A DNA stretch of 64,000 bases. Origin: JBBIJR01 sp037445875 (GTDB lineage Bacteria; CLD3; SB21). Under the pieces are notes generated by a model. That model did not search any database. It saw only the letters and a list, made by a program, of their open reading frames with translations, and was not told the DNA's origin. The stretch covers positions 1 to 64,000 of the forward strand of contig JBBIJR010000007.1 of assembly GCA_037445875.1 (NCBI GenBank). The letters are read 5' to 3'. Each line of letters begins with the position of its first letter. The first letter of the stretch is position 1. Both the position numbers and the translations under genes were made by a program. Positions 34,163-43,623 of the stretch are shown piece by piece.

Positions 34163-35004
34163 ACTCGTTGCTGCGCGAGCGGCTTGAGCATCTCTATCGT
34201 ACGTACGACCACTCTTATCTGAACACCGATCCCCTGGCGCTGGTTCGCCGGTACGACGATCCGGCCGATCGCGAAATCGCCGCCATCGTCATGTCCGGTC
34301 TGGCCTTCGGCCAGGTTTCCCAGATCGTGCGCAGCGGCGCATACGCCCTGTCGCTCATGCGTCCCGGGCCCATGGCGTTTGTCAGGAACTTCGATCCGTC
34401 CGTTGAATTGAGACTATGGCGGCGATTTTACTATCGCATGGTGAAGCCGTCCGACCTGCTGAGATTGCTCTTCATCCTCCAGTGGATTCTCAGGAGGTTC
34501 TCGTCCGTCGGAGAATGGGTGGAACACATCTATCGTCCGGAGGACCCGCATCTTGGCGTCACGTGGGGCCGGTGCATCGCGGAAATGAAGCGCATCGACC
34601 GGCAGAACTGGCGGTGGGCGCGGTCCCGAGGCCGGGGATTTGCCCACCTCCTGGCCGATCCGGAAAAGAAGAGCGCCTGCAAGCGCGCCCATCTTCTGCT
34701 GCGCTGGATGGTCAGGAGGGACGGCGTCGACCTTGGTCAGTGGAATCTTCCTCAGGCTAAGCTGTTGATTCCGACGGACACGCACGTGCACCGCATCTCT
34801 TACAACATCGGCCTGACCGATCGCCGCGACGCCTCGATGCGAACTTCTATGGAAATAACTGCTGCTCTGGCCGAAATCGACCCCGACGATCCTGTCAAAT
34901 ATGACTTTGCGCTGTGCCGGCTGGGTATACTCAAGCTTTGTCCCAAAAAGCGTGATCTTGTAAAATGCCGCAGCTGCTCGATCTACTCTGTCTGCAAGCT
35001 CTGA
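34159..35004 (+). CDS. TIGR02757/DUF2400 family protein, HhH-GPD-related with Cys cluster
   Basis: 281 aa from GTG 34159, which overlaps the SirB1-like stop as GTGA; longer frames run back inside that gene. The protein is helical (DPLALVRRYDDPADREIAAI) and carries LIPTDTHVHRISYNIGLTDR, typical of TIGR02757 and like the helix-hairpin-helix region of endonuclease III. It ends with LCPKKRDLVKCRSCSIYSVC, which has four cysteines spaced 8, 2 and 5, close to the 4Fe-4S loop of HhH-GPD DNA glycosylases. The family's role is unknown, but the fold suggests DNA base-repair activity or a derived function. It is the last gene before a large intergenic space. Confidence 0.8.
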   Translation: MNSLLRERLEHLYRTYDHSYLNTDPLALVRRYDDPADREIAAIVMSGLAFGQVSQIVRSGAYALSLMRPGPMAFVRNFDPSVELRLWRRFYYRMVKPSDLLRLLFILQWILRRFSSVGEWVEHIYRPEDPHLGVTWGRCIAEMKRIDRQNWRWARSRGRGFAHLLADPEKKSACKRAHLLLRWMVRRDGVDLGQWNLPQAKLLIPTDTHVHRISYNIGLTDRRDASMRTSMEITAALAEIDPDDPVKYDFALCRLGILKLCPKKRDLVKCRSCSIYSVCKL

Positions 35005-35270
35005 GGAAAGATCCCTGGCGGGTTCTTGTCGAATGCGCGAGAGGATTCAGTAGCGGCGCCCTCCCGGATAGCCGCAAGTAGCCAATAAATCGCCAAGAAC
35101 CTCAGAGATTCCGCTGCTGAGTTATCCACATTTGGATGGTTTCACCGGTTCCACCCTCTCAATGAAGGCCGTGCTTGGCTATGTCGAATAATACTTCCCT
35201 CTTTCGCGTTCTACAGAGAGTGAATCGGAGCTAAATCGCTGTTTTTGGCAATCGGGGGCCGAACAATTGC
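35005..35270. other. Intergenic region upstream of the clpC promoter
   Basis: About 265 bp with no gene or RNA recognised. It separates the aconitase operon from clpC on the same strand. The promoter starts right after it. Confidence 0.4.
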
Positions 35271-35299
35271 TTGACTATCGTTTGCCGATTGGGTATATT
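35271..35299 (+). promoter_or_regulatory. Sigma70-like promoter of clpC
   Basis: TTGACT (35271-35276), a 17-bp spacer and TATATT (35294-35299), followed by a T-rich start region. The predicted transcript begins near 35306 and has a GGAAGGA ribosome site before ATG 35376. No CIRCE (HrcA) or CtsR repeat was seen nearby. Confidence 0.65.
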
Positions 35300-35375
35300 T
35301 TTTTCCACGGTCTCTCGCTCCGGTGACAGGATTTTCGGCTGGCCGGGGCATACGGATGTAAAAAACGGAAGGACC

Positions 35376-37841
35376 ATGAAGAACAACTTCTCAAGCCGGG
35401 TGCAATTGGTCGTCAAGCTGTCCCAGGAAGAGGCGATCCGGCTGGGCCACGATTACATCGGAACGGAACACCTGCTGCTGGGCCTCATCCGGGAGGGCGA
35501 AGGCGTCGCCGTCAAGATCCTGAAGAACCTGGGCGTGGAGTTGGAAAAGCTCAAGCGCACCATCGAAGATATGGTCAAGCCCGTTTCGGACAACACCATC
35601 ATCGGCAATCCGCCGCTGACGAAACGGGCAGAGAAGATCCTCAAATCAACTTACCTTGAAGCAAAAGATTACAAATCGGACGTGATCGGTACGGAACACC
35701 TGCTTCTGTCCCTGGCCAAGGAGAAGGATTGTCTGGCGGCACAGGTGCTCAGCATGTTCAATATGGATTACGACACCATCAAGAGGGAGTTGACGAATAT
35801 TATGAGCGGAACGCACACCTCCAGCACCCCGACCAGCAAGAAATCCGAGCCGAAGAAGAGCAAGACGCCGGCCCTGGATCACTTCGGGCGCGATCTCACG
35901 CAGGCGGCGGAAGAGGGCAAACTGGACCCGATCATCGGCCGGGAGGAGGAGATCGAGCGGGTGGCCCAGATCCTGTCGCGCCGCAAGAAGAACAACCCGG
36001 TCTTGATCGGTGAACCCGGCGTCGGCAAGACCGCCATCGCCGAAGGTCTCGCGCTCCGCATCGTCCAGAAGAAAGTGCCCCGCGTCCTTCACGGCAAACG
36101 GATCGTCACCCTCGACGTCGGCGCCCTGGTGGCGGGGACCAAGTACCGCGGCCAGTTCGAGGAACGCGTCAAGGCGATCATGACGGAACTCGAAAAAACC
36201 GATGACGTGATCCTCTTCATCGACGAACTTCACACGATCGTGGGCGCGGGCGGGGCCAGCGGCTCGCTCGACGCCTCCAACATGTTCAAACCCGCCCTCT
36301 CGCGCGGGGAACTCCAATGCATCGGGGCCACGACGCTGGACGAGTACCGCCAGTACATCGAAAAGGACGGCGCCCTGGAGCGGCGCTTCCAGAAGGTGCT
36401 CGTCGATCCGCCCACCGTCGAGGAAACCATCGATATCCTGATGCAGATCAAGATGAAGTACGAGGAGCACCATCGCGTCCGTTACACCGACGAGGCCCTC
36501 ATCCAGGCGGTCAAGCTCTCGGACCGCTACATCACGGACCGCTACCTGCCCGACAAGGCCATCGACGTCATGGACGAAGCCGGTTCGCGAACGCATATCA
36601 TGAACATCGTGGTGCCGCAGCGTATCCTTGATATCGAATCGGAGATCGAGCGCGTCCGTCTGGAAAAAGAAAACGTCATCAAGAACCAAAAATTTGAAAA
36701 GGCCGCCGAACTGCGCGACCTCGAAAAACGCCTGAACGAACAACTCCGGGTCGCCAAAGAGGACTGGGAACGGCACGAAGAAACGCAGGTCGTCGAGGTG
36801 GGGCAGGAAGAGATCGCCCACGTTGTGTCGATGATGACCGGCATCCCGGTCAGCAAAGTGGCCCAGACCGAGTCGGAAAAACTGCTGCGGATGGAAGAAG
36901 AACTGACCAAGCGTATCGTCGGCCAGGACGAGGCCGTGCACGCAGTGACCCGCTCGATCCGGCGCACGCGCGCGGGACTCAAGGACCCGAACCGGCCCAT
37001 CGGCTCGTTCATTTTCCTCGGCCCCACGGGCGTCGGCAAGACGCAGTTCGCCAAAGAACTCGCACAGTTTCTGTTCGGCAGCTCCGACGCGCTGGTCCGC
37101 ATCGACATGTCGGAGTACATGGAGAAATTCTCCGTCAGCCGGCTCGTGGGTCCTCCGCCGGGTTACGTGGGATACGAAGAAGGCGGCCAGCTCACCGAAA
37201 AGATCCGCCGCAAGCCCTACAGCGTCGTACTGCTCGACGAGATCGAAAAGGCGCATCCCGATGTGTTCAATATCCTCCTCCAGGTGCTGGACGACGGCCT
37301 GCTGACGGACAGCCTCGGCCGCAAGGTCAGTTTCAAGAACTGCGTCATCATCATGACCTCCAACATTGGCGCCCGCGATCTGACCAAATCCTCGGCGTTC
37401 GGCTTCTCGGCCAAGAACGATGCGCAGGATGAGTACGAACGGATGAAGGAAAAGGTGGAAGAGGCCACCAAGAAGCTCTTTAATCCCGAGTTCCTGAACC
37501 GCATCGACGAGGTGATCGTGTTCCGTGCGCTGAGCAGGGAAGACGTGCTCCGGATCATCGATGTGACCATGTCCGAGGTGGAACGCAAGCTCCAGGAACG
37601 GACGATCACGGTTTCGCTGACGATGAAGGCGAAGGAATTCCTGGCCGAGAAGGGCTTCGATCCCCAGTACGGCGCGCGGCCCCTGCGCCGGGCCATCCAG
37701 AAGTACCTGGAAGATCCGCTGGCCGAGCGGATCCTGAAAGGCACCATCTCCGAGGGCGGCCACGTGACGGTGGAAGCGAAGAAAGATGAGCTCGACTTCG
37801 TCGAGACCCGCAAGGAGATCACACAGCACGAGGTGAAGTAA
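35376..37841 (+). CDS. clpC: ClpC-type AAA+ unfoldase (Clp protease ATP-binding subunit)
   Basis: 821 aa from ATG 35376; the longer frame is rejected as it runs into the promoter. Domain order: Clp N-domain with two repeats ([19 protein letters not shown] and [17 protein letters not shown]), first AAA+ with Walker A GEPGVGKT (about 212), a UVR-type middle region ([18 protein letters not shown], about 436), and a second AAA+ with GPTGVGKT (about 549), followed by [12 protein letters not shown]. ClpC unfolds proteins and feeds them to ClpP. Neither clpP nor the McsA/B/CtsR set is adjacent in this window. The following gene, 14 nt downstream, may share the transcript. Confidence 0.95.
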   Translation: MKNNFSSRVQLVVKLSQEEAIRLGHDYIGTEHLLLGLIREGEGVAVKILKNLGVELEKLKRTIEDMVKPVSDNTIIGNPPLTKRAEKILKSTYLEAKDYKSDVIGTEHLLLSLAKEKDCLAAQVLSMFNMDYDTIKRELTNIMSGTHTSSTPTSKKSEPKKSKTPALDHFGRDLTQAAEEGKLDPIIGREEEIERVAQILSRRKKNNPVLIGEPGVGKTAIAEGLALRIVQKKVPRVLHGKRIVTLDVGALVAGTKYRGQFEERVKAIMTELEKTDDVILFIDELHTIVGAGGASGSLDASNMFKPALSRGELQCIGATTLDEYRQYIEKDGALERRFQKVLVDPPTVEETIDILMQIKMKYEEHHRVRYTDEALIQAVKLSDRYITDRYLPDKAIDVMDEAGSRTHIMNIVVPQRILDIESEIERVRLEKENVIKNQKFEKAAELRDLEKRLNEQLRVAKEDWERHEETQVVEVGQEEIAHVVSMMTGIPVSKVAQTESEKLLRMEEELTKRIVGQDEAVHAVTRSIRRTRAGLKDPNRPIGSFIFLGPTGVGKTQFAKELAQFLFGSSDALVRIDMSEYMEKFSVSRLVGPPPGYVGYEEGGQLTEKIRRKPYSVVLLDEIEKAHPDVFNILLQVLDDGLLTDSLGRKVSFKNCVIIMTSNIGARDLTKSSAFGFSAKNDAQDEYERMKEKVEEATKKLFNPEFLNRIDEVIVFRALSREDVLRIIDVTMSEVERKLQERTITVSLTMKAKEFLAEKGFDPQYGARPLRRAIQKYLEDPLAERILKGTISEGGHVTVEAKKDELDFVETRKEITQHEVK

Positions 37842-37855
37842 CAAGGGGAGTCCGT

Positions 37856-38389
37856 ATGCTCTTTGGAAAGAAGAAGACGCAGAAACGGGAAGGCGCGCTC
37901 GATCCGGCCGAGATCATAGAGGTGATCCAAACGCTGTCCGTGAACGACGGGTGCACCGTGGAGCGCATCAACTGGGACGGATCCCGAACCGTCGTGTCCG
38001 GGCGGGTGACCCATGTTTCGACCGACGCGACCCATTTCGCGATGGTGGAAGAAGGCACAGGGGAAGCGGTGGAATTCGGTGCGGAGATCGGCGACATTGC
38101 GTCCATTCGGCGCATGGCGATCAGCATCGATCTGGACGAACACCAGACCGAATCCTACATGGAGGTCGACACCATCATCCAACTGCTGGAGGCGCTGGAA
38201 CACGGCGACACGATCACCGTATCCTATTACGACGATCTGAGGGGCCGGGGTGTCTCACGCAAAGGAGTGATCACGCTGAAGGACGAATACAACAAGCTGT
38301 TCGCCATCGAATACGACGACAACGGCGAGAAGAAGGAACAACACTTCAACCTGAACCAGGACCGCATCATCGACATCATCATGGAATGA
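37856..38389 (+). CDS. Unknown 177-aa acidic protein linked to ClpC
   Basis: I do not recognise a family. It begins with a short basic segment (MLFGKKKTQKREGAL), then two similar beta-rich parts, each with acidic surface (VERINWDGSRTVVSGRVTHV and SYYDDLRGRGVSRKG). The spacing suggests two small SH3-like or double-psi barrels. There is no membrane helix. A GGGGAG ribosome site lies just upstream, and it is 14 nt from the end of clpC, with a strong terminator after it. It could be a ClpC adaptor or substrate, but nothing in the sequence proves that. Confidence 0.8.
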   Translation: MLFGKKKTQKREGALDPAEIIEVIQTLSVNDGCTVERINWDGSRTVVSGRVTHVSTDATHFAMVEEGTGEAVEFGAEIGDIASIRRMAISIDLDEHQTESYMEVDTIIQLLEALEHGDTITVSYYDDLRGRGVSRKGVITLKDEYNKLFAIEYDDNGEKKEQHFNLNQDRIIDIIME

Positions 38390-38413
38390 CGTTTCGCCCC
38401 ATAGAAACTATGC

Positions 38414-38448
38414 AGCCGTCCGGGCAAATCCGGGCGGCTTTGTTTTTC
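38414..38448 (+). terminator. Rho-independent terminator of the clpC unit
   Basis: A 10-bp GC stem with one G.T pair (arms 38414-38423 and 38430-38439) is followed by TTGTTTTT. It lies 25 nt after the stop of the 177-aa gene. Confidence 0.85.
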
Positions 38449-38573
38449 CTTCGGCTGCGACACCAACCTCGGTGCGAGTAGAACATGACAAAAGTCAGTT
38501 TTCCGGATACGCTCGTTAGTACCTTGTTCTGACTTAGCCCGACTTAGCCCGAGGGGAGGTTGGAATGAGATAA

Positions 38574-39577
38574 TTGGGGTATCTGACAAAAAGTCCCTCT
38601 TGGTTGGTTGTCGCGGTTCTCTTGGCGATTGTCCCGTCTTGCCCTGAAGAGGAGGGCGACAGCGAGTTTCCCTGCCCTCCAATCTGGATAGTACCTCATC
38701 CCCCCTACGACAGCCCAGTGTGGCACCCTAACGGACGTTAATCACGTGCCTGAGGATTCGATCACATATCCTTTCGGTCCAGCATTGCCAGGGGGAACAG
38801 CATTTCAATTACGACAGCTCCGGGTTCTGGCTGATTGATGCGGATGGTTCCAACCTGAGGAGGATATTTCCCTACATGCTCTATTCCCCCGCCTGGTCGC
38901 CGGATGGACAATGGATCGCGTTTGTCTCCGGCGCACAGATCCTCAAGATGCCTTTTGACGTACTGACGGAGGAATTCGACACGTCTGCGATCGTCTCGTT
39001 GACCACGGAAGGGCTCAACTCTTTCCCGGCGTGGAGCCCTGATGGAGAGTGGATCGCCTATAGGCGAAGTTATTCCTATCCGGAACCGCATACAGTCATG
39101 GGTATCTGGCTGGTTTCGTCTCATGGAGGGAACCAACGAAGATTAGTAGGGGGTATTGACCCGGCGTGGTCGCCGGATGGTCATCGCATCATGTACGTTG
39201 GCTGGTGGGGAGAAGTCTTTGCTGCGAGTGTTACCGTACCCCTTGACACAATTCAGTTGACATTTTTCAATCAAGACAATCCCTACTCTACCGTGATTCG
39301 GTCTCCGGAGTACTCACCAGATGGGAACTCCGTCGTTTTCACGAAGTTGTGCAATGGTCTTGATACGCTGTGGATGATGGCTGTTGAGGGACTAGGCCGT
39401 GCTATGCGATCCTTGTATGCCGCTGGTGTGGACGTAAACAGTGGTCCCCCGTTCAGCTTCAGTCCCGGTGGCCGCTGGCTGGCATTTGCTTCTTATTCTA
39501 GGCGCAATGATGCTTGGCACTGCTCCAATGGCACCAATGGAAGATCAATTTCATTTCGGGCTATGAGCGGCAGTTGA
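38574..39577 (+). pseudogene. WD40/TolB-like beta-propeller lipoprotein, broken by several frameshifts
   Basis: Three frames read together give one protein. The first (from TTG 38574 to TAA 38739-38741) has a lipoprotein signal (SWLVVAVLLAIVPSC) and the first propeller motif, SPVWHPNG. The coding then shifts frame near 38729 (NHVPEDSITYPFGP) and again near 38795 to the frame that runs to 39577, with GFWLIDADGSNLRRIF and repeated blades AWSPDGQWIAFVSG and AWSPDGEWIAYRR. A further frame change near 39510 leads to ISGYERQLTF. The product would be a periplasmic propeller of the TolB/YfgL type. Several frameshifts in 1 kb favour a decayed gene over one sequencing error. A 10-bp tandem duplication (GACTTAGCCC) lies at 38531-38550. 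Confidence 0.65.
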
Positions 39578-39609
39578 CATTCACTGCGAAACCCTGGAGT
39601 TACGCGACC

Positions 39610-40767
39610 ATGACCATCCGGATTTCTATCATTTTTGTCTGTTGCATTAGCTTGTTTGGAGCATGCTATACCGACGAGCCGTCGCTGCCGACACTACCAG
39701 AGGGTACGGCTATGTTCATGTGTGTGGATGGGGGAGACAACAACGCCGGCCTGTGGATTCTGGACGCAAACACACTTGAATTGCTTGACAGCTTTAATAC
39801 AGGATCTTTTCCCCCTCAGTCGGCCGTGATTTCACCAGACGGTGACGAATGGTATTCAGCTTGGAGCCTGCGACAAGGTGTTCTTGGGTACGAATCCAGA
39901 CTGTTCGCAGTTGGACTGTATTCAAAGAACATCCGGAAAACCGAACAAATCAGTCATCGAGCCATTGTGGCGGATAAGGAAAAGAGATTCTTGGTGGGCT
40001 ATGGCGAGGAGGCTCCGGTAGAGATATTTGAACGTCCGTCCCTTGCTTTGACACGGACCGTGTCCTTACCACGTATTTATACAGCGTTCTCATCGCCCAC
40101 TCTTCCAACCCTGTATATGGTCGCATCCGAGAATGCGGCAAAACCCGGAAGTGTGTTTGTATACGACCTTGCTAGCTTTTCTGTCGTGAATGTCATTCCT
40201 GTAGTGGACACCACACGATTCATTGATCCCGCCGCCGTCGCGGTCTCACCAGATGACAAATACCTTTTCCTTTCAGCATTTAACTGGGTTGGTGGGGGCG
40301 GATACAATTCGTTCTTTATGGTGGACTTGACAACCGGTAACACAGTTACCGAACAGGCCTGCGGGGCGTTCGCGCAACTGTCTGTGACTCCAGACGGAAA
40401 GTACGTTTATATCAGTGATCCGGCAGGGTATCTCTATCAGATGAACCGAACAGAAACAATCTTGCGGTTCAATGTAGCAAACAGAAGAATGGAGACATTC
40501 GTGAATCTCCGGCACGATCTGGGACTCGAAGGATCTGTATTCATTTCCGATAAGATGCTGATAGCGTCAGATAATAGGACAATGTTTGTTTCCGTTGACG
40601 GAGACATCAGCTATGGGGGAGAATCTCCGATTCACCTGATGAAGGTCGATATGAATTCGAAGAAGATTGCGGGAGTTTTCTCACTTCCAAAAAACAGTCA
40701 GGGTTACATAACAAACAGGATAGTTTCACTGACCATAGATACCTATAGCAAGTCGACGGGGAGGTGA
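39610..40767 (+). CDS. Lipoprotein with YncE-like beta-propeller
   Basis: 385 aa from ATG 39610; the longer frame is the shifted tail of the preceding gene. The signal ends in a lipobox (ISLFGAC), followed by CYTDEPSLPTLPEG. Repeats of the YVTN/YncE type follow: LWILDANTLELLDSF, AAVAVSPDDKYLFLSA, LSVTPDGKYVYISDP. The protein probably forms a seven-bladed propeller on the outer or inner membrane surface. Base composition is lower in G+C than the flanks, which may mean horizontal transfer. Its partner gene just upstream is degenerate. Confidence 0.82.
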   Translation: MTIRISIIFVCCISLFGACYTDEPSLPTLPEGTAMFMCVDGGDNNAGLWILDANTLELLDSFNTGSFPPQSAVISPDGDEWYSAWSLRQGVLGYESRLFAVGLYSKNIRKTEQISHRAIVADKEKRFLVGYGEEAPVEIFERPSLALTRTVSLPRIYTAFSSPTLPTLYMVASENAAKPGSVFVYDLASFSVVNVIPVVDTTRFIDPAAVAVSPDDKYLFLSAFNWVGGGGYNSFFMVDLTTGNTVTEQACGAFAQLSVTPDGKYVYISDPAGYLYQMNRTETILRFNVANRRMETFVNLRHDLGLEGSVFISDKMLIASDNRTMFVSVDGDISYGGESPIHLMKVDMNSKKIAGVFSLPKNSQGYITNRIVSLTIDTYSKSTGR

Positions 40768-40792
40768 TTCCAATGTGGACCTCTTAAGAAAA

Positions 40793-40820
40793 CCGCCCTG
40801 TGATGGAACCACAAGGGCGG
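40793..40820 (+). terminator. Hairpin after the propeller lipoprotein
   Basis: CCGCCCTGTG and CACAAGGGCGG pair with a single bulge and a 7-nt loop. No T-run follows, so terminator strength is doubtful. Confidence 0.45.
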
Positions 40821-40956
40821 CTTCAACAAGCTGTGGTCTGGATCATTCCGTGAGTGCGGAATGGCCTTCGCTTGTACTTAAGTATAATATCAACGTTGCT
40901 TAATAGCAACAGCAGAGCAGACTCTCCCTGCTGGGAGACGGAACATACATCCTGTT

Positions 40957-42075
40957 ATGACATGTTGGAAGGATTACAAGCATGAAAGCAATCTCAAAGT
41001 GCAGGAAATGAACAGCGACCACAGCTATTTCGACCGGTTCAAGTTGTGCGCGGTCGACCATCCGATCGGGACCGAATTGGGCGTCACGGAGAACAATGAT
41101 CTTGTTCTCTACATACCGGGTCTGGTCTATTCCTCCGATCAGGCGAAACTCAATGGGGAGAATGTGACCGATTTGATCAGGTTCGATCCGGGAAGCAAAG
41201 GGGTAAGTAGTGGCGTTGAGGACTTGCTGAATATGAACTTCAGTGGAGCGTTTTTGATCCACACTCTGAAATCTCTTGAAGGCGCCACCGATAGTACAGC
41301 ATTGATTACGGATCCGGGAACGATGGACTTCATTATCGATCCGCCGAAACTAGTGGCGGGAACGGTGACAACCGGAGAAACTGAATTATCGGGAAGAACA
41401 TTCGCCCGGCGCGAGCGGAAGTCGATCGTCATTGTTCCCGTCGGACAGGGGACGATTCCGGAAGTTGTGGACGTTCGCTGGCATCGGGATTACGCCATCC
41501 GGTGGGCGGCATTGACCCGGGTGTTCTATGGAGGTTATCGAAGTACGCCGCTTCCCCTTCTATCTGCGGTTCACTCCAGCGGGACCGATGTAAAGAACGA
41601 ACTCTTGAACACGGACCGGCAGTACGCCGAGATGGACAGCGCTGAGTACATCGAGTTAAGCTTCGGGGCGGGCGGCGCCGTTCCTGCAGGTTTCACCCGT
41701 TCGTTTGTTCTGGAAACGACAGGTCGCTACGTCAGGCCATCCCAAAACGTCAAGGAAGCTGCGAGCCTCAGTAAGACGGGCACAACCGAAGAGTCCGTTG
41801 AAGGAGTTCCGGCTTCATTCGAGTTGAAAGCCAATTATCCGAATCCCTTCAACCCTTCAACGACTATCGAATATGCAGTGCCTCGGGCGGGACACGTCGA
41901 CATCCGCGTATTTGACGCGCTCGGTCGGGAGATCGCCGTTCTGGTGAATGAGACCAAGCCTGTGGGCAATTATCGGATTCGATTCGATGCGTCCGACTTT
42001 CCATCGGGCGTTTGTTTCTACCGGATGAAATCGGGTTCATTCGAAAAGACCCGCAAGTTTTTGCTCATGAAGTAG
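40957..42075 (+). CDS. C-terminal part of a T9SS-exported surface protein
   Basis: 372 aa, but it begins abruptly: no signal peptide, and the opening residues (SDHSYFDRFKLCAVDHPIGT) read like the middle of a protein. The body is beta-rich. The C-terminus is a type A sorting domain of the type IX secretion system: PNPFNPSTTIEYAVPRAG, VFDALGREIAVLV, and GSFEKTRKFLLMK. Such tails direct export across the outer membrane and are removed or replaced by a lipid anchor. A TATAAT-like box at 40883-40888 lacks a good -35. I infer a truncated gene whose 5' part is missing, or a start in another frame (an ATG with good ribosome site at 40982 gives only 9 codons). Confidence 0.7.
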   Translation: MTCWKDYKHESNLKVQEMNSDHSYFDRFKLCAVDHPIGTELGVTENNDLVLYIPGLVYSSDQAKLNGENVTDLIRFDPGSKGVSSGVEDLLNMNFSGAFLIHTLKSLEGATDSTALITDPGTMDFIIDPPKLVAGTVTTGETELSGRTFARRERKSIVIVPVGQGTIPEVVDVRWHRDYAIRWAALTRVFYGGYRSTPLPLLSAVHSSGTDVKNELLNTDRQYAEMDSAEYIELSFGAGGAVPAGFTRSFVLETTGRYVRPSQNVKEAASLSKTGTTEESVEGVPASFELKANYPNPFNPSTTIEYAVPRAGHVDIRVFDALGREIAVLVNETKPVGNYRIRFDASDFPSGVCFYRMKSGSFEKTRKFLLMK

Positions 42076-42089
42076 CACGCCATTGCACG

Positions 42090-42118
42090 AAACGCCAGCT
42101 CTCTTCGGGCTGGCGTTT
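42090..42118. terminator. Bidirectional terminator between T9SS gene and MFS gene
   Basis: AAACGCCAGC (42090-42099) and its exact complement (42109-42118) form a 10-bp stem with a 9-nt loop, A/T-rich on both outer sides. It separates two converging genes. Confidence 0.75.
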
Positions 42119-42148
42119 CTGTCGCACACAAGTGTCGTAGCGGAGCTG

Positions 42149-43417
42149 TCACCTCGATGTGATCGTCTCCAAGCCGTGCCCGCCCGCTCCCGTCTCGGAG
42201 CGCCGGAGCAGGAAGGCGAACAGCAATCCGAAAAAGCCCAGGCAGGAGAAGATCCACATCCCGAGTGTATATCCGTCCGGATTGTCCGTGCCGGCGCCGG
42301 AGTAATCGTTGGCCCAGCCGATGAGCAGGTTGAACCCCGCCAGACCGACGTTCTGAATGAGCGTCATCAGACCGTACGCCGTGCCCAGTTTTTGTTCCTC
42401 GACGATATACGCCACCGATGGCCACATGATGGCAGGAATGAGCGAAAAAGCAATGCCCATCATGGCCATCGGCACATACAGCGAAACGGACGTGTAGGCC
42501 ATGATCAGGTACACCGGTATCAGCAGCAGCGAGCCGAACATCATGAACAGCGCCCGTTTGCCGATTCGGTCGACCATCAGCCCGAAGAGCGGCGTGGCGA
42601 TCATGGCGAACAGCGTCAGCATGCTGGACAGAAATCCGCCCGTCTCCCGCGTGACGCCGTGTGCATCGATGAAATACTTGACCGCAAACGTCTGGAACGG
42701 GAAAATGCCCGAGTAAAACGTGATGCAGAGCAGCACGATGAACCAGTAGGAAGGACTGAATTTCAGCAAGTCCGAGAAAACGAGCTTGTCGGTCGGGCCT
42801 GCGGAACCCAGTTCGTACGCGCTCTCGGCCTTGACCTCGAGGACCCAGTAGATCACCGCGCCTACAATGCACATCACCGCAAACAACACAGAAATGATCA
42901 GCGGCCACTGCCAGTGGTCGTAATACCGCTCCGCCCACGTAGGGGAATTCAGCGCCGCAAACGAACCGAGCCGCGCGATCGTGAGATTCACGCCGAACGC
43001 AAAGCTTAACTCCTTGCCCTTGAACCACTTGGCAATCGCGGTCGTGACAGCCACGATCAGCGACTCCGCTCCCAGTCCGAACACGAGCCGACCCGCGGCC
43101 ATGATCCAGAGGGTGCCGGTGGCGGCGGTGATGACCGCCCCGAGAAGGCACAGGGCGGCGAACAGGAACGTCGATTTACGCGTTCCGATACGGTCAATGA
43201 TGATCCCGCCCACGAGGACCATGATAATGTTCGGGATACTGTAAATGGCCTGCAACAGGCCGATGTCCGAGTCGGAGAATTTCAACTGACTGGCCAGCAG
43301 GTCGGCCAGTGGACTGATGGCGTCGTAGACGTAGTAATTGCCGAACATCGCCAGACTGATGAACACCAGCACGGCCCAGCGAAAAGCGCGCGGAGGGGGA
43401 TTCTTCGGTACGGTCAC
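42149..43417 (-). CDS. Major facilitator superfamily transporter
   Basis: About 422 aa with 12 hydrophobic segments. The first is FRWAVLVFISLAMFGNYYVY; between TM2 and TM3 is the MFS signature GGIIIDRIGTRKS, repeated as LMVDRIGKRA in the second half. It is of the MFSD1-like or sugar-phosphate/OPA-like kind, but the substrate is not clear. There is no in-frame ATG before the first helix, so a GTG at 43417 or a TTG up to 43498 must be the start; I prefer the GTG, which leaves ten residues before the helix. It converges with the T9SS gene at a terminator. Confidence 0.82.
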   Translation of the reverse strand: MTVPKNPPPRAFRWAVLVFISLAMFGNYYVYDAISPLADLLASQLKFSDSDIGLLQAIYSIPNIIMVLVGGIIIDRIGTRKSTFLFAALCLLGAVITAATGTLWIMAAGRLVFGLGAESLIVAVTTAIAKWFKGKELSFAFGVNLTIARLGSFAALNSPTWAERYYDHWQWPLIISVLFAVMCIVGAVIYWVLEVKAESAYELGSAGPTDKLVFSDLLKFSPSYWFIVLLCITFYSGIFPFQTFAVKYFIDAHGVTRETGGFLSSMLTLFAMIATPLFGLMVDRIGKRALFMMFGSLLLIPVYLIMAYTSVSLYVPMAMMGIAFSLIPAIMWPSVAYIVEEQKLGTAYGLMTLIQNVGLAGFNLLIGWANDYSGAGTDNPDGYTLGMWIFSCLGFFGLLFAFLLRRSETGAGGHGLETITSR

Positions 43418-43623
43418 AGGTTTCTTGTTAGCATTACTAAGGGGAGCGTGAAATTGTTGACAGTGGGGCGTGCATGCCTGACAGTCGCCGCTCTTCAACG
43501 GTTTAGTAACGGCTTCATGACGGATTCGAACATCTCAAACCCGCGCAAGGGGAGGTCGGGGAGGGGTTCGTCATGGCCGGCAAACCGCATCCATGACCGT
43601 CGTGACGTTTTCGCTCAACGGGA

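Noticed and set aside
35646..37844. Open frame opposite clpC
   Set aside because: Shadow of a highly conserved gene; no independent start signal.
40982..41011. ATG with a good ribosome site upstream of the T9SS frame
   Set aside because: It opens only nine codons before a stop and is out of frame with the T9SS protein; kept only as a hint that the 5' end is damaged.
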